Shown here: one piece after another, positions 43,401-53,084 of the stretch
Layout: every line of letters starts with the position of its first letter
Position numbering within the stretch: the stretch's first letter is position 1
NCBI RefSeq assembly: GCF_037076345.1
Contig: NZ_AP024702.1
Coordinates: 4,278,001-4,342,000, forward strand
Direction: 5' to 3'
From: Haloferula helveola
Lineage (GTDB): Bacteria > Verrucomicrobiota > Verrucomicrobiia > Verrucomicrobiales > Akkermansiaceae
DNA: 64,000 bases
Made by a program: the position numbers and the translations under genes
Notes under the pieces: model-generated
The model's input: the letters and a program-made list of their open reading frames with translations, nothing else
What the model was told of the DNA's origin: nothing
The model's database searches: none

Positions 43401-44045
43401 CCGCTCAACGAAGGCCTGTTGGGACCGGTCGATCTGATTCTGCCTGGAGGAATCCTCAATCCGGAGTTTCCTGCGCGGGCCGAACATGCTCCGGCAGTCG
43501 TAGGCGGCAATGTCGAGACAAGCCAACGGATTGCGGACCTCCTTTGCGAAGCTCTCGGTCTGTCGGCCAACGGCCCGGGAACGATGAACAACTTCCTCTT
43601 CGGGGATGAAACCTTCGGCTACTATGAAACCCTGGGTGGCGGTTCCGGAGCGGGACCTGGCTTCGATGGCACGAGTGGCAAGCAGGTGCACATGACGAAC
43701 ACCGCGATCACCGATCCGGAGATTCTTGAGCACCGGTATCCCGTCCGACTCATCCGTCACGCATTGAGGCGCGGGTCAGGTGGGGAGGGGTGTTCGTGTG
43801 GAGGAGACGGAGTCGTCCGCGAGGTTGAGTTCCTCCGGCCCCTCACGGTTTCGTTCCTCACCCAACGGAGGGCAATCGGCCCGCGCGGCGGAGCGGGCGG
43901 AGCGAGTGGAAAGCCCGGATGTCAGGTTCGCATCACGGCTCAGGGCGAGACACGGGAGTTGCCTGGAATCTGCACCGAGGAGTTTGAAGTCGGGGACCGG
44001 GTGCGGATCGAGACGCCCGGAGGGGGTGGTTGGGGGGCGGTTTGA
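40428..44045 (+). CDS. Fused hydantoinase A/B (5-oxoprolinase-type) enzyme
   Basis: A 1205-aa protein uniting HyuA and HyuB halves, as in 5-oxoprolinases. The N-terminal half has the actin-like ATPase start [17 protein letters not shown], the HyuA core [14 protein letters not shown] and AGGGSICEW. The C-terminal half (from about 710) has [28 protein letters not shown] and [17 protein letters not shown], and ends [19 protein letters not shown]. Such enzymes hydrolyse 5-oxoproline, hydantoins or related cyclic amides with ATP in the cytoplasm; the exact substrate is unknown. It overlaps the pseudo-GTPase gene by 4 bp, an unexpected partnership. Confidence 0.92.
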   Translation: [1205 protein letters not shown]

Positions 44046-44337
44046 GACCGGGAGATGGTCGGGTTCGAGAAATTTGGTGGCACTTTTGCGACTTTTTTCG
44101 GGTTTTTTGCGGCTTTGAGGCCTCGACTGGTCTGCGTTTCTAAACTGCTCCAAACGAATGTAGCGTTCTGATAATGAGTAAGTTGCAGGTATTCCTGAAG
44201 GGTGTCTTTTTGAGACGCAAGTAGATCCACGTAGGCAGCGTCGAGTATACCTCGTATGCAAGAATACGCATTTTTACGCCTGTTTAGAAATATCCTTGTC
44301 ATGATTTGGGGGATTTTGGATGAAGTAGGTCTGCCTT
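44046..44337. other. AT-richer gap upstream of the giant repeat protein
   Basis: 292 bp without a gene. The base composition is clearly lower in GC than its surroundings, with several T-runs (GACTTTTTTCGGGTTTTTTGCGG at 44090-44112) and a weak hairpin CGTAT-GCAAGA-ATACG followed by CATTTTT (44262-44283). This region probably contains the end of the hydantoinase transcript and the promoter of the 2366-aa protein. No -10/-35 pair stands out. Confidence 0.5.
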
Positions 44338-47300
44338 ATGAACTGCCCAAATAATCAAAACCTCCGCTCAAACCTGCTGCGTTCTGCCATGCAGACAGGA
44401 TTCGCGTATTGCCCGGCGGCATGCATTGCGGCCGTAACGGCGATCGGCACCGCTTCAGGTGCGGTGCTCTACTGGGATACCAATGATGTTACGACCGGTT
44501 CCGGAAATGCCGGCGGCATCTGGAGCTTGGTGGATAACAACTGGTCGACCGATCCCAACGGGGAACTCGCTGCGACGGGTTTCGCCAACGGTGACGAAGT
44601 GAACTTCTCGGCCGGCACGGACGGCACGGGTGACTGGACCGTCACCATTTCCGGCACGGTGGCCACCAACTCGGTGACCTTCGAGGAAATCGGTAACAAG
44701 ACGATCACCGGCGGCTCGATTGATATCACCGGCGGTGGCGTGATCGACTCCAGCGTGCTGGGTCTGGGCGTCTATGATCTCTCGATCCAGTCCACAGTCA
44801 CCGGCACGGGTGGTCTGACCATCGCCGCGCACGGCGATGCTGCCAGTGACAACGGTGGTGGCAATGGCGCGGAATTTCGGCTCTACGGCAACAACACGTT
44901 CACAGGCGGTTTGACCATCACCTCGGGTGTGGTCGGGTGGAATTCGGATAACGCTCTCGGCGATCCGGGTAACTCCATCCTCCTCGACGGCGGTGGACTT
45001 CTCTGGAACCAAGGCTCATCCACCACGCTCACCCGCGACATCGCAGTGGGAGCGGCGGGCGGCACACTCCGTCTCTACGGTGGAGCGAACGAAGTTGACT
45101 TCTCCGGAGCCCTGACCGGCTCGACCATCCTGCGCCGCACGGACGGCGGCAACGTGATCCTTTCCGGTGACGGATCGGCCTTCACCGGCACGGTTCGCAA
45201 CGGTGGTGGCACGATGAGCGTTACGTCGACCGACTGGGCCGGGACCACCTTCGAGGCGATCGGGGGAACGATCACTTTCGACAATGGCAGCACCTTGGCG
45301 GTTAGTGCGCTCAATGTTGACAATGAGATCCGGGTCAACAACGGAACGACGCTCAATCTCACATCCGGCAGCCTCAGCCAAGCTGGTGGTGGCGGTGCGT
45401 TTGCGACCGCAACCGGTGCCGCCGGTAACCTGACCTCATCGACCGGAACGCTCACGATCAGTAATCCGATCGGTGGTCAGGATGACTACAGCCTTCCATT
45501 CGTCGACTTCGACGGAGGCACTCCGCTGAGCCTCGTCTTCGACAACGGAGCGGGCGGCAGCGGCGTCGGTCAGAGCCGTCTCAACGTGGCGAGCCCTTAT
45601 ACCGGTGGAACGGTGATCAACGGAGGCCGGGTCAACGCTGCCGATGTGGCGGCCATGGGCACCGGCAGCATCACCGTCAATGCGGGTGGCCAGTTCTGGC
45701 CGACGCTCGCCGATACCTACACCAACGACATCAGCATCGCCGGTATCGGTTGGCAGGAAGGCGCCGGATACCTCGGAGCGATCCGTTTCGGCAACAACGT
45801 CATTGCAGGTGACGTCACCGTGGATCCCTCGGGTTCGCGTGTCGTTGGCTACAATGGAACCAGCGGAGAGATCAGCGGGAGCCTGCTGGGTTCGGGTGAT
45901 CTCGAAATCAACATTCCCGGCAACGCCACCGCGAACGGCAGCATCGTCCTTTCGGGCGACGCCAGCGGCTACACCGGTAACCTCCTTGTCGAAGGCGGTT
46001 TTCTTACCGTTGGCGAACTTGGTGGCGGCCTGACCGCGACCAACGGCACGGCAAACCTCTCGGGCAACGTTCCCGGAACGTTCACTCTCGACGGCGGCAT
46101 CGTGAATCTCGATGCCGGCGCGACGGTGACGAGCCCGGTGTTCAGCTTCGACAGTGTTCTCAACATCAACGTCGGCGCCAGTGTCGCCGGAGACGTCACC
46201 ACCGACTTCAACTTCCCGAGCGATATCTCGCTGGCGGGTGCGGTCACCGGTGACGTGCTCATCGACGACGGCAACACGCTGGCTCTGAACGGTGGTTCGG
46301 CAGCGAATTTGGAACTCGGTTTCGACGGATCCTCGGCGATCGCGTTGACGCTCAACAGTCCGCTGGCGATCACCAACAATCTGGTCGTCAACGGCACGCA
46401 GGAGGTTCTCTTCAATGCTCTCCCGGCTCCGGGTGTGGCAGCAACCGTGCTCACTTACGGCGGCACCGCGACGGACGCGACCGATGCGGACGGGGTGGAC
46501 AACAACTTCGTTGTCGCTCCTGGCTCGGCGACCTTCCGTTCGGTTACCTTCACCGATACCGGCTCGGCGATCACCGCCGATCTCGGTGCTGAAACCGGGT
46601 CGTGGGTCGGTGGCGACGCTACCAATCCCACCTTCTGGGACAGCGCGACCACCAACTGGGGTACCTCCGACAATCTGTTCTACGACGGTGACTCGGTGGT
46701 CTTCGACGACACCGCTCTGAGTTTCGCGGTCGCGATCCAGGCTGATGTGAGCCCCTACTCGGTGGTGGTGAACAACAGCGCCAACGCCTACTCGATCAGC
46801 GGTGCCGGCGTCGGCATCGTCGGTTCCACCGGAATCACCAAGCAAGGCTCCGCGGATCTCACGCTCGGTGGCTCGAACCTCTTCACCGGTCCGGTTGACA
46901 TCCAGGCGGGCAAGGTAATCGCCGGCTCGGTCGACGCGCTTGGTGCCACTTCCGGCGTTACGATCGCCACCGGTGCCCAACTCGATCTCGCTGGCAACGC
47001 GCTTGGCAACGCCACCCGCGCCTACGACTTCACCATTGAAGGAGATGGTGGCGGCAACGGCGCCATTACCAACTCCGGTGGCGGAGTTGCTTCGAACGCG
47101 GGTATTCGTGACATCACGCTGACCGGCAATGCCAGTATCGGCAGCACCAGCGGGCGCTTTGACATCGGCCTCGCCAACGGCGCGCCCCAGCCGAACGGTA
47201 TCATCACCGGCAACGGCTTCACCCTCACCAAGGTGGGATCGGGCCAAGTGGCCTTCCGGGGTGATGCGAGCGTTTCTCCCATCGATGTGGTCATCGCCGG

Positions 47301-50300
47301 TGGAACGGTTTGGGCCGAGAACAACGACAACGCCTACGGCGGTGCGACCGGAACACTGACCGTCCAGAGTGGCGCGGTCGCCGGAACTTACGGCAACCGG
47401 ACCATTGCGACCCCGGTGACCCTTGAGAGCGGTTCGGTCCTCCACAACCAAGGTGGAGGCACCGGCGTATGGACGGGTGGTGTTGATGTTACGGGGCCGG
47501 TTCAAATCGGAAATGCGAACAATAACATCGTCCTTACCGGCGCGCTTAGCGGCACCGGCACGATTACCAAAGGGGCTGGCACGCTTTACCTCGAGAATGC
47601 CGACAACTCCGGATTCACCGGCAAGTGGTTCCTTGATGCGAACACGCTCGTTGCGGTTGATGACCTGTCCTTTGGCGCGGTTCCTGCCGCACCGACCGCG
47701 GATTCCATCACCATGGACAACATCCGGATCCAGACGGGAGACCGCTCGGGACCGGGAACACTGGTCCTTGCCGCGAACCGTGGCATTACAGTCACCGACC
47801 TCGCCTACTTCAACCCGGGCAACGGTGGATCCTTCACCGTCAATGGCGATATCGACGGCAGCGGTGCCGGAGGTGCCGGTGACATCATCAAGGACAACAA
47901 CACGGGTGACCTGGTCTTCAACGGTGACATCGTCACGGACGGTCGCCTGCTCGCCCAGGGCGGCACGGTGACCTTCAACGGCGACATCGACTTCACCGAA
48001 GCCTTCCGCGTTCAGAACGGAGGCACGGTGAACATCAACTCGTCCAATGGTGTCATCGCCCAGGGCTTCGACCTCGGAACCGGCACGACCAACGTCAACC
48101 TCGGTGGTGGCGTCGGAGGAACGCTGGTGATCGATGATTGGGAACTCGGTCAAGGTGGCAACCAACCGCACACCTCGAACCTTCTCGCAGGTGATGTCCT
48201 CGCTTCGACCGATGTTCGGATTGGCCACTGGGGTGGCTCCACCTCGGCTTTGAATATCTCGGGTGGCAGCCTGAGCATGCCGGACACGGTGACCAGCCCG
48301 ACCAACGAGGGTCAGGCGAACGTCTTCCTCGGCATTGATGGCGAAGGTGACCTTTCGATCAGCGGAGGAACGCTCAACGCGACCTCGATCGTGATCGACG
48401 GCCGTGGCACGACCGCTGGCACCCACACGCTCTCGCTGACCGGCGGAACGCTCAACGTCGGCAAGTGGGGTATCCGCAACGGCGGCGCCAACTACGCCAT
48501 CGAGTTCGGTGGAGGTGTGGTCGGAACGACCTCTTCCTCGGCCGAGCCGGGTTACGACTGGTCCAGTGACTGGAGCACGAACCTGCCGATCACCTTCACG
48601 GGTATCAACGGGGACACCAGCTTCGAGGCCGGTGCCCACACGATCACCCTCGGTGGTAATCTGACCGGTGCGGGTGGTCTCACCGTCGACAGCGGAACTC
48701 TTGCGCTCAACGGAACCAGCTCCTACAGCGGTTCGACGACGGTCAACACCGGTTCGCTTGTCGGCACCGGAACGATCGGTGACGCCACCATCGCTGCGAC
48801 CGGCAGCATCGGCGCCGGCACCAATGGCAATGCATCGGTTGTCGGAGCGTTCTCGACCGGTTCGCTTCAGGTGGACGGCGATGTGACGCTTGACCTCGAC
48901 GCATCCGGCTTCGCCGCGGGTGACGTGATCGATGTCGCAGGTGATCTGACCTTCGGTGCGGGATCAACCATCTCGCCCCGCTTCTTCGGTGCGGCAACTC
49001 CGGGAGCCACAGAAAGTTACCTGTTGATGACTTACACCGGCACGCTCACCGGCGCGCCAACCATCGACAACCAGTTCTTCTCGGACTTCCGGACACCGAC
49101 CACCACCTTGGACTTCAGCACACCGGGCGAAGTCTGGATCGACGTTACCTTCCAGAACGAGGATCTGTTCTGGTCGAGCACGCCGGCCAACTTCGATTGG
49201 GACGTCAACACCAGTCAGAACTGGGATCTCTTCGGAACTGCGGATGAGACCTTCTTCCAAGGTGACGCCGTCGAGTTCGACGACACCGGTTCCAATGCCT
49301 CGCCGATCAACCTCGTCGGAACCCTCACTCCGGGTGAGGTGACCGTCAGTGCCGACCAGGACTACACGTTCTCCGGTTCGGGTGCGATCGGTGGCACGAC
49401 CGACCTCTTCAAGTCGGGTCTGGGCACGCTGACGCTGCTGACCGACAACACCTACACCGGCCCGGTCAACATCACCGAAGGCCAGGTGGTAGTCGGTAAC
49501 GGTGGCACGACCGGAACGCTCGGTGGCGGCGGCAGCATCTCGGTGAGCGCCGGGGCTGGCCTGACCTTCGATCGTAGCGACGCGCAGACGCCCGGCCGCG
49601 CCTTCATCGGCGGTGGCGAGGTGATCTTCGACGGCGGCGGCTCGCTGACCACGGTGGCCAACAACGACGTCAACTTCACCGTCAACAGCGGCACCCTGTT
49701 CGCCCGCGGCGGTAACTGGAGCACCTCGGTGGCAGGCGGTGACACGATCACCGTGAATGCCGGTGGCACACTGGACACCGTGACCCACTCGCTCGGCGGT
49801 CTGGGTGGTGCAACCCGTCCGGCGGTCATCAACCTCAACGCTGGGGGAACCTGGTATCTCAACAACGAGCAGTACCTGCCGACCACGGCGACCAACATCT
49901 CCGGCGGCAGCACTGCAGGACCTGGTGAGATCCGGGGTGGAGGCACGATCAACCACACTGGTGACGTGACCAGCACGCTGGGAGCCCGGACGAGCTTCAT
50001 CGGTGCGATCACCTTCAACGTGGACGACGGGGTTCCCGCTACCGACTTGCTCGTCTCGGGAGACATGACCGGCGGATCGAAGCCCCGCAAGTTCGGCGCA
50101 GGCCGGATGGAGCTTACCGGAGCCAGCAACACCTACAGCGGTGGCACCGATGTCGAGGAAGGCATTCTCGCCGCATCGTCGGTCGACGACGCCGGTGGAC
50201 TGGGTGCGATCGGCACCGGATACCTCGGAGTCAACGAGGGCAGCACCTTCGAATACACCGGAACCGGCGCTCAGGCGACGACTCGCGCCCTGTGGGTCGA

Positions 50301-51438
50301 CCGCGGTGCGGGTGGCGTGTTCGATATCGTCGATGGCGGTGCCACGGTGACCTTCAATCCGAGCGGCGGTAGCCGTGTGGCGCCGATCGTCAAGTCGGGT
50401 GCCGGCACGATGGTGCTGAACGGAGTGGTCTCGGGCGGCGCGACCGTCACGGTCAGCGAGGGCACCATGCTCCTCGGTTCGACCAATACCTACACGGGCG
50501 ACACGGTCGTCAACACGGGTGCGACGCTGAGCCTCGGCACTTCGGGAAGCATCGAAACGAGCACCACGGTGAACGTGGAGTCCGGAGCGTCGCTGAACGT
50601 CGCCGGCCTGCTCTCGCCGTTCAATGTCGGCGCCGGCCAGACCCTCACGGGTGACGGCTCGGTGACCGGTAACATCGGAAGCGCCGGCGCCGGCGTGATC
50701 GCCCCGGGCGATTCCATCGGCGACCTCGACGTGACCGGCAACGTGACCATCGGCAGCGGCACGCTGCTCATCGATGTCGACGATACCCTGACTCCGAAGT
50801 CCGACTCGCTTGACGTCACGGGTGTGCTCGACCTGACCAACGCCGTGCTGAGCGTCAACCTGACCGGCGTCGCGGGCGAAGCCGCCTACGTCATCGCCAA
50901 CTACGGCAGCCTCGTCGGCACCTTCGCTTCGGTGCCGCTGGGTTGGACGGTTGACTACACCTACGGTGGTGGCGACCAGGTCGCGATCGTGCCCGCTCCG
51001 GCGAATCCGTATGACGCCTACGAGGCCGCCAACAACATCGTTGGTGCCGGCCCGGATGCCGACTCGGACAACGACACCATCCCGAACGGCATCGAGTTCG
51101 TGCTCGGCACCATTTCGGATCCGGCAAACCCGGCCAGCAACTCGCTGGGCGACATGCCGACGGTGACCGTCGATGCGACCTACCTGATCTTCACCTACCG
51201 CCGCTCCGACAATGCCGCGGGTGAGAATCCGTTCGCCGAATACAGCTCGACGCTGGATGCGCTGGACTGGACGACCGCCGAGGCCGGTGTGGATGGAGTG
51301 ATCATCGATGAGGATGACGACTTCTATCCGGATGCGTTCGGAGCCGGAGTTGACCGGGTGACGGTGAGCATTCCGCGTTCGCTCGCGACGGGCAGCTCGT
51401 TCTTCGCCCGCCTTGCGGTCGATATCCCGACTCCCTGA
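44338..51438 (+). CDS. Giant secreted protein with autotransporter-associated beta-strand repeats
   Basis: A 2366-aa extracellular protein. A signal peptide (ACIAAVTAIGTASGA) ends near residue 42. At least nine copies of the passenger-type motif are visible, such as ITKQGSADLTLGGSNLFTG, LFKSGLGTLTLLTDNTYTG and IVKSGAGTMVLNG. LYWD...W...NW blocks recur three times. There is no C-terminal translocator barrel. Instead the C-terminus has a calcium-binding-like DADSDNDTIPNGIEFVLG segment and a module of about 90 residues (YRRSDNAAGENPFAEYSSTLDALDW ... FFARLAVDIP). This layout is typical of verrucomicrobial surface proteins. The function is probably adhesive or structural; a terminator follows. Confidence 0.85.
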   Translation: MNCPNNQNLRSNLLRSAMQTGFAYCPAACIAAVTAIGTASGAVLYWDTNDVTTGSGNAGGIWSLVDNNWSTDPNGELAATGFANGDEVNFSAGTDGTGDWTVTISGTVATNSVTFEEIGNKTITGGSIDITGGGVIDSSVLGLGVYDLSIQSTVTGTGGLTIAAHGDAASDNGGGNGAEFRLYGNNTFTGGLTITSGVVGWNSDNALGDPGNSILLDGGGLLWNQGSSTTLTRDIAVGAAGGTLRLYGGANEVDFSGALTGSTILRRTDGGNVILSGDGSAFTGTVRNGGGTMSVTSTDWAGTTFEAIGGTITFDNGSTLAVSALNVDNEIRVNNGTTLNLTSGSLSQAGGGGAFATATGAAGNLTSSTGTLTISNPIGGQDDYSLPFVDFDGGTPLSLVFDNGAGGSGVGQSRLNVASPYTGGTVINGGRVNAADVAAMGTGSITVNAGGQFWPTLADTYTNDISIAGIGWQEGAGYLGAIRFGNNVIAGDVTVDPSGSRVVGYNGTSGEISGSLLGSGDLEINIPGNATANGSIVLSGDASGYTGNLLVEGGFLTVGELGGGLTATNGTANLSGNVPGTFTLDGGIVNLDAGATVTSPVFSFDSVLNINVGASVAGDVTTDFNFPSDISLAGAVTGDVLIDDGNTLALNGGSAANLELGFDGSSAIALTLNSPLAITNNLVVNGTQEVLFNALPAPGVAATVLTYGGTATDATDADGVDNNFVVAPGSATFRSVTFTDTGSAITADLGAETGSWVGGDATNPTFWDSATTNWGTSDNLFYDGDSVVFDDTALSFAVAIQADVSPYSVVVNNSANAYSISGAGVGIVGSTGITKQGSADLTLGGSNLFTGPVDIQAGKVIAGSVDALGATSGVTIATGAQLDLAGNALGNATRAYDFTIEGDGGGNGAITNSGGGVASNAGIRDITLTGNASIGSTSGRFDIGLANGAPQPNGIITGNGFTLTKVGSGQVAFRGDASVSPIDVVIAGGTVWAENNDNAYGGATGTLTVQSGAVAGTYGNRTIATPVTLESGSVLHNQGGGTGVWTGGVDVTGPVQIGNANNNIVLTGALSGTGTITKGAGTLYLENADNSGFTGKWFLDANTLVAVDDLSFGAVPAAPTADSITMDNIRIQTGDRSGPGTLVLAANRGITVTDLAYFNPGNGGSFTVNGDIDGSGAGGAGDIIKDNNTGDLVFNGDIVTDGRLLAQGGTVTFNGDIDFTEAFRVQNGGTVNINSSNGVIAQGFDLGTGTTNVNLGGGVGGTLVIDDWELGQGGNQPHTSNLLAGDVLASTDVRIGHWGGSTSALNISGGSLSMPDTVTSPTNEGQANVFLGIDGEGDLSISGGTLNATSIVIDGRGTTAGTHTLSLTGGTLNVGKWGIRNGGANYAIEFGGGVVGTTSSSAEPGYDWSSDWSTNLPITFTGINGDTSFEAGAHTITLGGNLTGAGGLTVDSGTLALNGTSSYSGSTTVNTGSLVGTGTIGDATIAATGSIGAGTNGNASVVGAFSTGSLQVDGDVTLDLDASGFAAGDVIDVAGDLTFGAGSTISPRFFGAATPGATESYLLMTYTGTLTGAPTIDNQFFSDFRTPTTTLDFSTPGEVWIDVTFQNEDLFWSSTPANFDWDVNTSQNWDLFGTADETFFQGDAVEFDDTGSNASPINLVGTLTPGEVTVSADQDYTFSGSGAIGGTTDLFKSGLGTLTLLTDNTYTGPVNITEGQVVVGNGGTTGTLGGGGSISVSAGAGLTFDRSDAQTPGRAFIGGGEVIFDGGGSLTTVANNDVNFTVNSGTLFARGGNWSTSVAGGDTITVNAGGTLDTVTHSLGGLGGATRPAVINLNAGGTWYLNNEQYLPTTATNISGGSTAGPGEIRGGGTINHTGDVTSTLGARTSFIGAITFNVDDGVPATDLLVSGDMTGGSKPRKFGAGRMELTGASNTYSGGTDVEEGILAASSVDDAGGLGAIGTGYLGVNEGSTFEYTGTGAQATTRALWVDRGAGGVFDIVDGGATVTFNPSGGSRVAPIVKSGAGTMVLNGVVSGGATVTVSEGTMLLGSTNTYTGDTVVNTGATLSLGTSGSIETSTTVNVESGASLNVAGLLSPFNVGAGQTLTGDGSVTGNIGSAGAGVIAPGDSIGDLDVTGNVTIGSGTLLIDVDDTLTPKSDSLDVTGVLDLTNAVLSVNLTGVAGEAAYVIANYGSLVGTFASVPLGWTVDYTYGGGDQVAIVPAPANPYDAYEAANNIVGAGPDADSDNDTIPNGIEFVLGTISDPANPASNSLGDMPTVTVDATYLIFTYRRSDNAAGENPFAEYSSTLDALDWTTAEAGVDGVIIDEDDDFYPDAFGAGVDRVTVSIPRSLATGSSFFARLAVDIPTP

Positions 51439-51471
51439 TCGATTACGCATCACAGCAATGGTTGTGACTCA

Positions 51472-51505
51472 AGCCGCCCGGACAGCTGTCCGGGCGGCTT
51501 TTTCT
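51472..51505 (+). terminator. Rho-independent terminator after the giant repeat protein
   Basis: A 28-bp perfect palindrome (arms AGCCGCCCGGACAG and its complement) is followed by TTTTTC. It begins 34 bp after the stop, so the halogenase pair downstream probably has its own promoter. Confidence 0.9.
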
Positions 51506-51578
51506 TTGGCCTGTTGACCCGCTCTGCCGGACTCGCAGGTTGCAATCCGAGAACAAACCACGGTTACATTTTCAGACG

Positions 51579-53084
51579 ATGGAAAGTGATCAAGCAGTCG
51601 GCCGATCCGAGTCGGCTATTGTATTGGGAGGAGGCAGTGCCGGGCTTCTGGCCGCGCTCACCCTCAGGCGTCTGGTTCCTGAAATCGATGTGACTCTGGT
51701 CCACAGCAGTGAGATCGGCGTGATCGGAGTGGGGGAGGGAACCACCGCGGTGTTCCCCGATCATCTGTTCACGACGCTCGGGATTGATCCTGCCGAGTTC
51801 TACCGGGAGGCCGAGCCGACCTGGAAGCAGGGGATCAAGTTTGTCTGGGGGCCGAGGGACTGGTTCTTCTACGACTTCGAAGAGCAGTATGACTGGCGCT
51901 TCGACGGGTTGCCGAAACCCAACGGCTACTACGCGGAGGAAGATTGCACCGATCTCTCGTCGGCCTGCGCCCTGATGAGTCGGGGAAAAGCCTTCGCCTC
52001 GGGGCCTCTCGGAAAGCCTCTGGTCAAAGGGAACTACGCCTTTCACATCGAGAACCACAAGCTGGTCGAGTGCCTGACGCGGCTTGCCCGGGAGGCTGGT
52101 GTGAAGTTTGTCGACGATACCCTGCAGGGAGTCGAACGCGATGCTCACGGCGTGAAGGAAGTGCGGTTCGAGAAGTCGGGTGCCCTGAGTGCGGATCTCT
52201 ACATCGACGCATCGGGATTTCGGGCGGAGCTGATCGGCAAGGCGCTTGAGGAACCCTTCAATGACTACTCGGGCGCGCTGTTTTGCGACCGGGCGGTGAT
52301 CGGCGGTTGGGAGCGCGAGGACGAGACGTTGCTTGCCTACACCACGGCGGAGACGATGGATCACGGGTGGTGCTGGCAGATCGAGCACGAGAATTTCATC
52401 AACCGGGGCTACGTCTTCAGTTCCCGTTTTGTCGACGATGACGAGGCGGTGGAGGAATTCCGCAGCAAGAATCCGAAGGTGGGTGGTGATCCCCGTGTGG
52501 TCCGCTTCCGGAGCGGTCGTCATCAGAGGAACTGGGTGGGGAATGTCGTTGCTATCGGTAACGCGTCCGGCTTCGTCGAGCCGCTTGAGGCAACCGCGAT
52601 CGCCCAGATCATCTACGAGGTGAGATGGTTGGCGGAGACCCTGCAACTGACCGACCGGATGCCGGACGACAGGATGCGGGAATTCTTCAATCAGAAGGTC
52701 GCGTCCGCTTGGGATGAGATCCGCGACTTCCTCGCTTACCACTACAAGTTCAACACACGGCTCGAGACTCCCTTCTGGAAAGCCTGTCGAGAAGACGTGG
52801 GTCTCGGAGACTATCAGGGCTTGTACGATGCCTACCGCGAGATCGGCCCGTCCCAACTGTTGGTGGAGAGCCTTCCCACGCGACCGAACATTTACGGAAT
52901 CGAGGGTTTTCTCGCGATGCTGGTCGGGATGAAGGTTCCCTACGCCAACCGCTATGAGCCGGAGGCAGAGGAACGGGCGGCATGGGAGTCCGCACGTGGC
53001 AGGCTGGGCCGCGCCGCGTCGGCCGGTGTGACGGTCAGCCAGGCATTGAACGCAATCCGAAAGCCAACATGGAAATGGAGCTAG
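51579..53084 (+). CDS. Tryptophan-halogenase-family flavoprotein
   Basis: A 501-aa FAD-dependent enzyme. The dinucleotide fold is AIVLGGGSAGLLAALTLRR (13-31). GVGEGTTAVFPDHLFTTLGI follows, then EPTWKQGIKFVWG with Lys83 at the position of the catalytic Lys of PrnA. The WxWxIP motif is HGWCWQIEHEN, so the terminal Pro is Glu. GNASGFVEPLEATAIAQI is the second FAD motif. Flavin halogenases use FADH2, O2 and halide to chlorinate or brominate indoles or phenols; the substrate here is unknown, and a reductase is not encoded nearby. Start at ATG 51579; a TTG at 51540 was not chosen. It overlaps the next gene by 16 bp. Confidence 0.88.
   Translation: MESDQAVGRSESAIVLGGGSAGLLAALTLRRLVPEIDVTLVHSSEIGVIGVGEGTTAVFPDHLFTTLGIDPAEFYREAEPTWKQGIKFVWGPRDWFFYDFEEQYDWRFDGLPKPNGYYAEEDCTDLSSACALMSRGKAFASGPLGKPLVKGNYAFHIENHKLVECLTRLAREAGVKFVDDTLQGVERDAHGVKEVRFEKSGALSADLYIDASGFRAELIGKALEEPFNDYSGALFCDRAVIGGWEREDETLLAYTTAETMDHGWCWQIEHENFINRGYVFSSRFVDDDEAVEEFRSKNPKVGGDPRVVRFRSGRHQRNWVGNVVAIGNASGFVEPLEATAIAQIIYEVRWLAETLQLTDRMPDDRMREFFNQKVASAWDEIRDFLAYHYKFNTRLETPFWKACREDVGLGDYQGLYDAYREIGPSQLLVESLPTRPNIYGIEGFLAMLVGMKVPYANRYEPEAEERAAWESARGRLGRAASAGVTVSQALNAIRKPTWKWS

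Noticed and set aside
45436-51453. Two long antisense frames (about 1067 and 829 aa) opposite the giant repeat protein
   Set aside because: They arise from the repetitive, GC-rich coding strand. No signal peptide or domain is visible and the plus-strand product is convincing.
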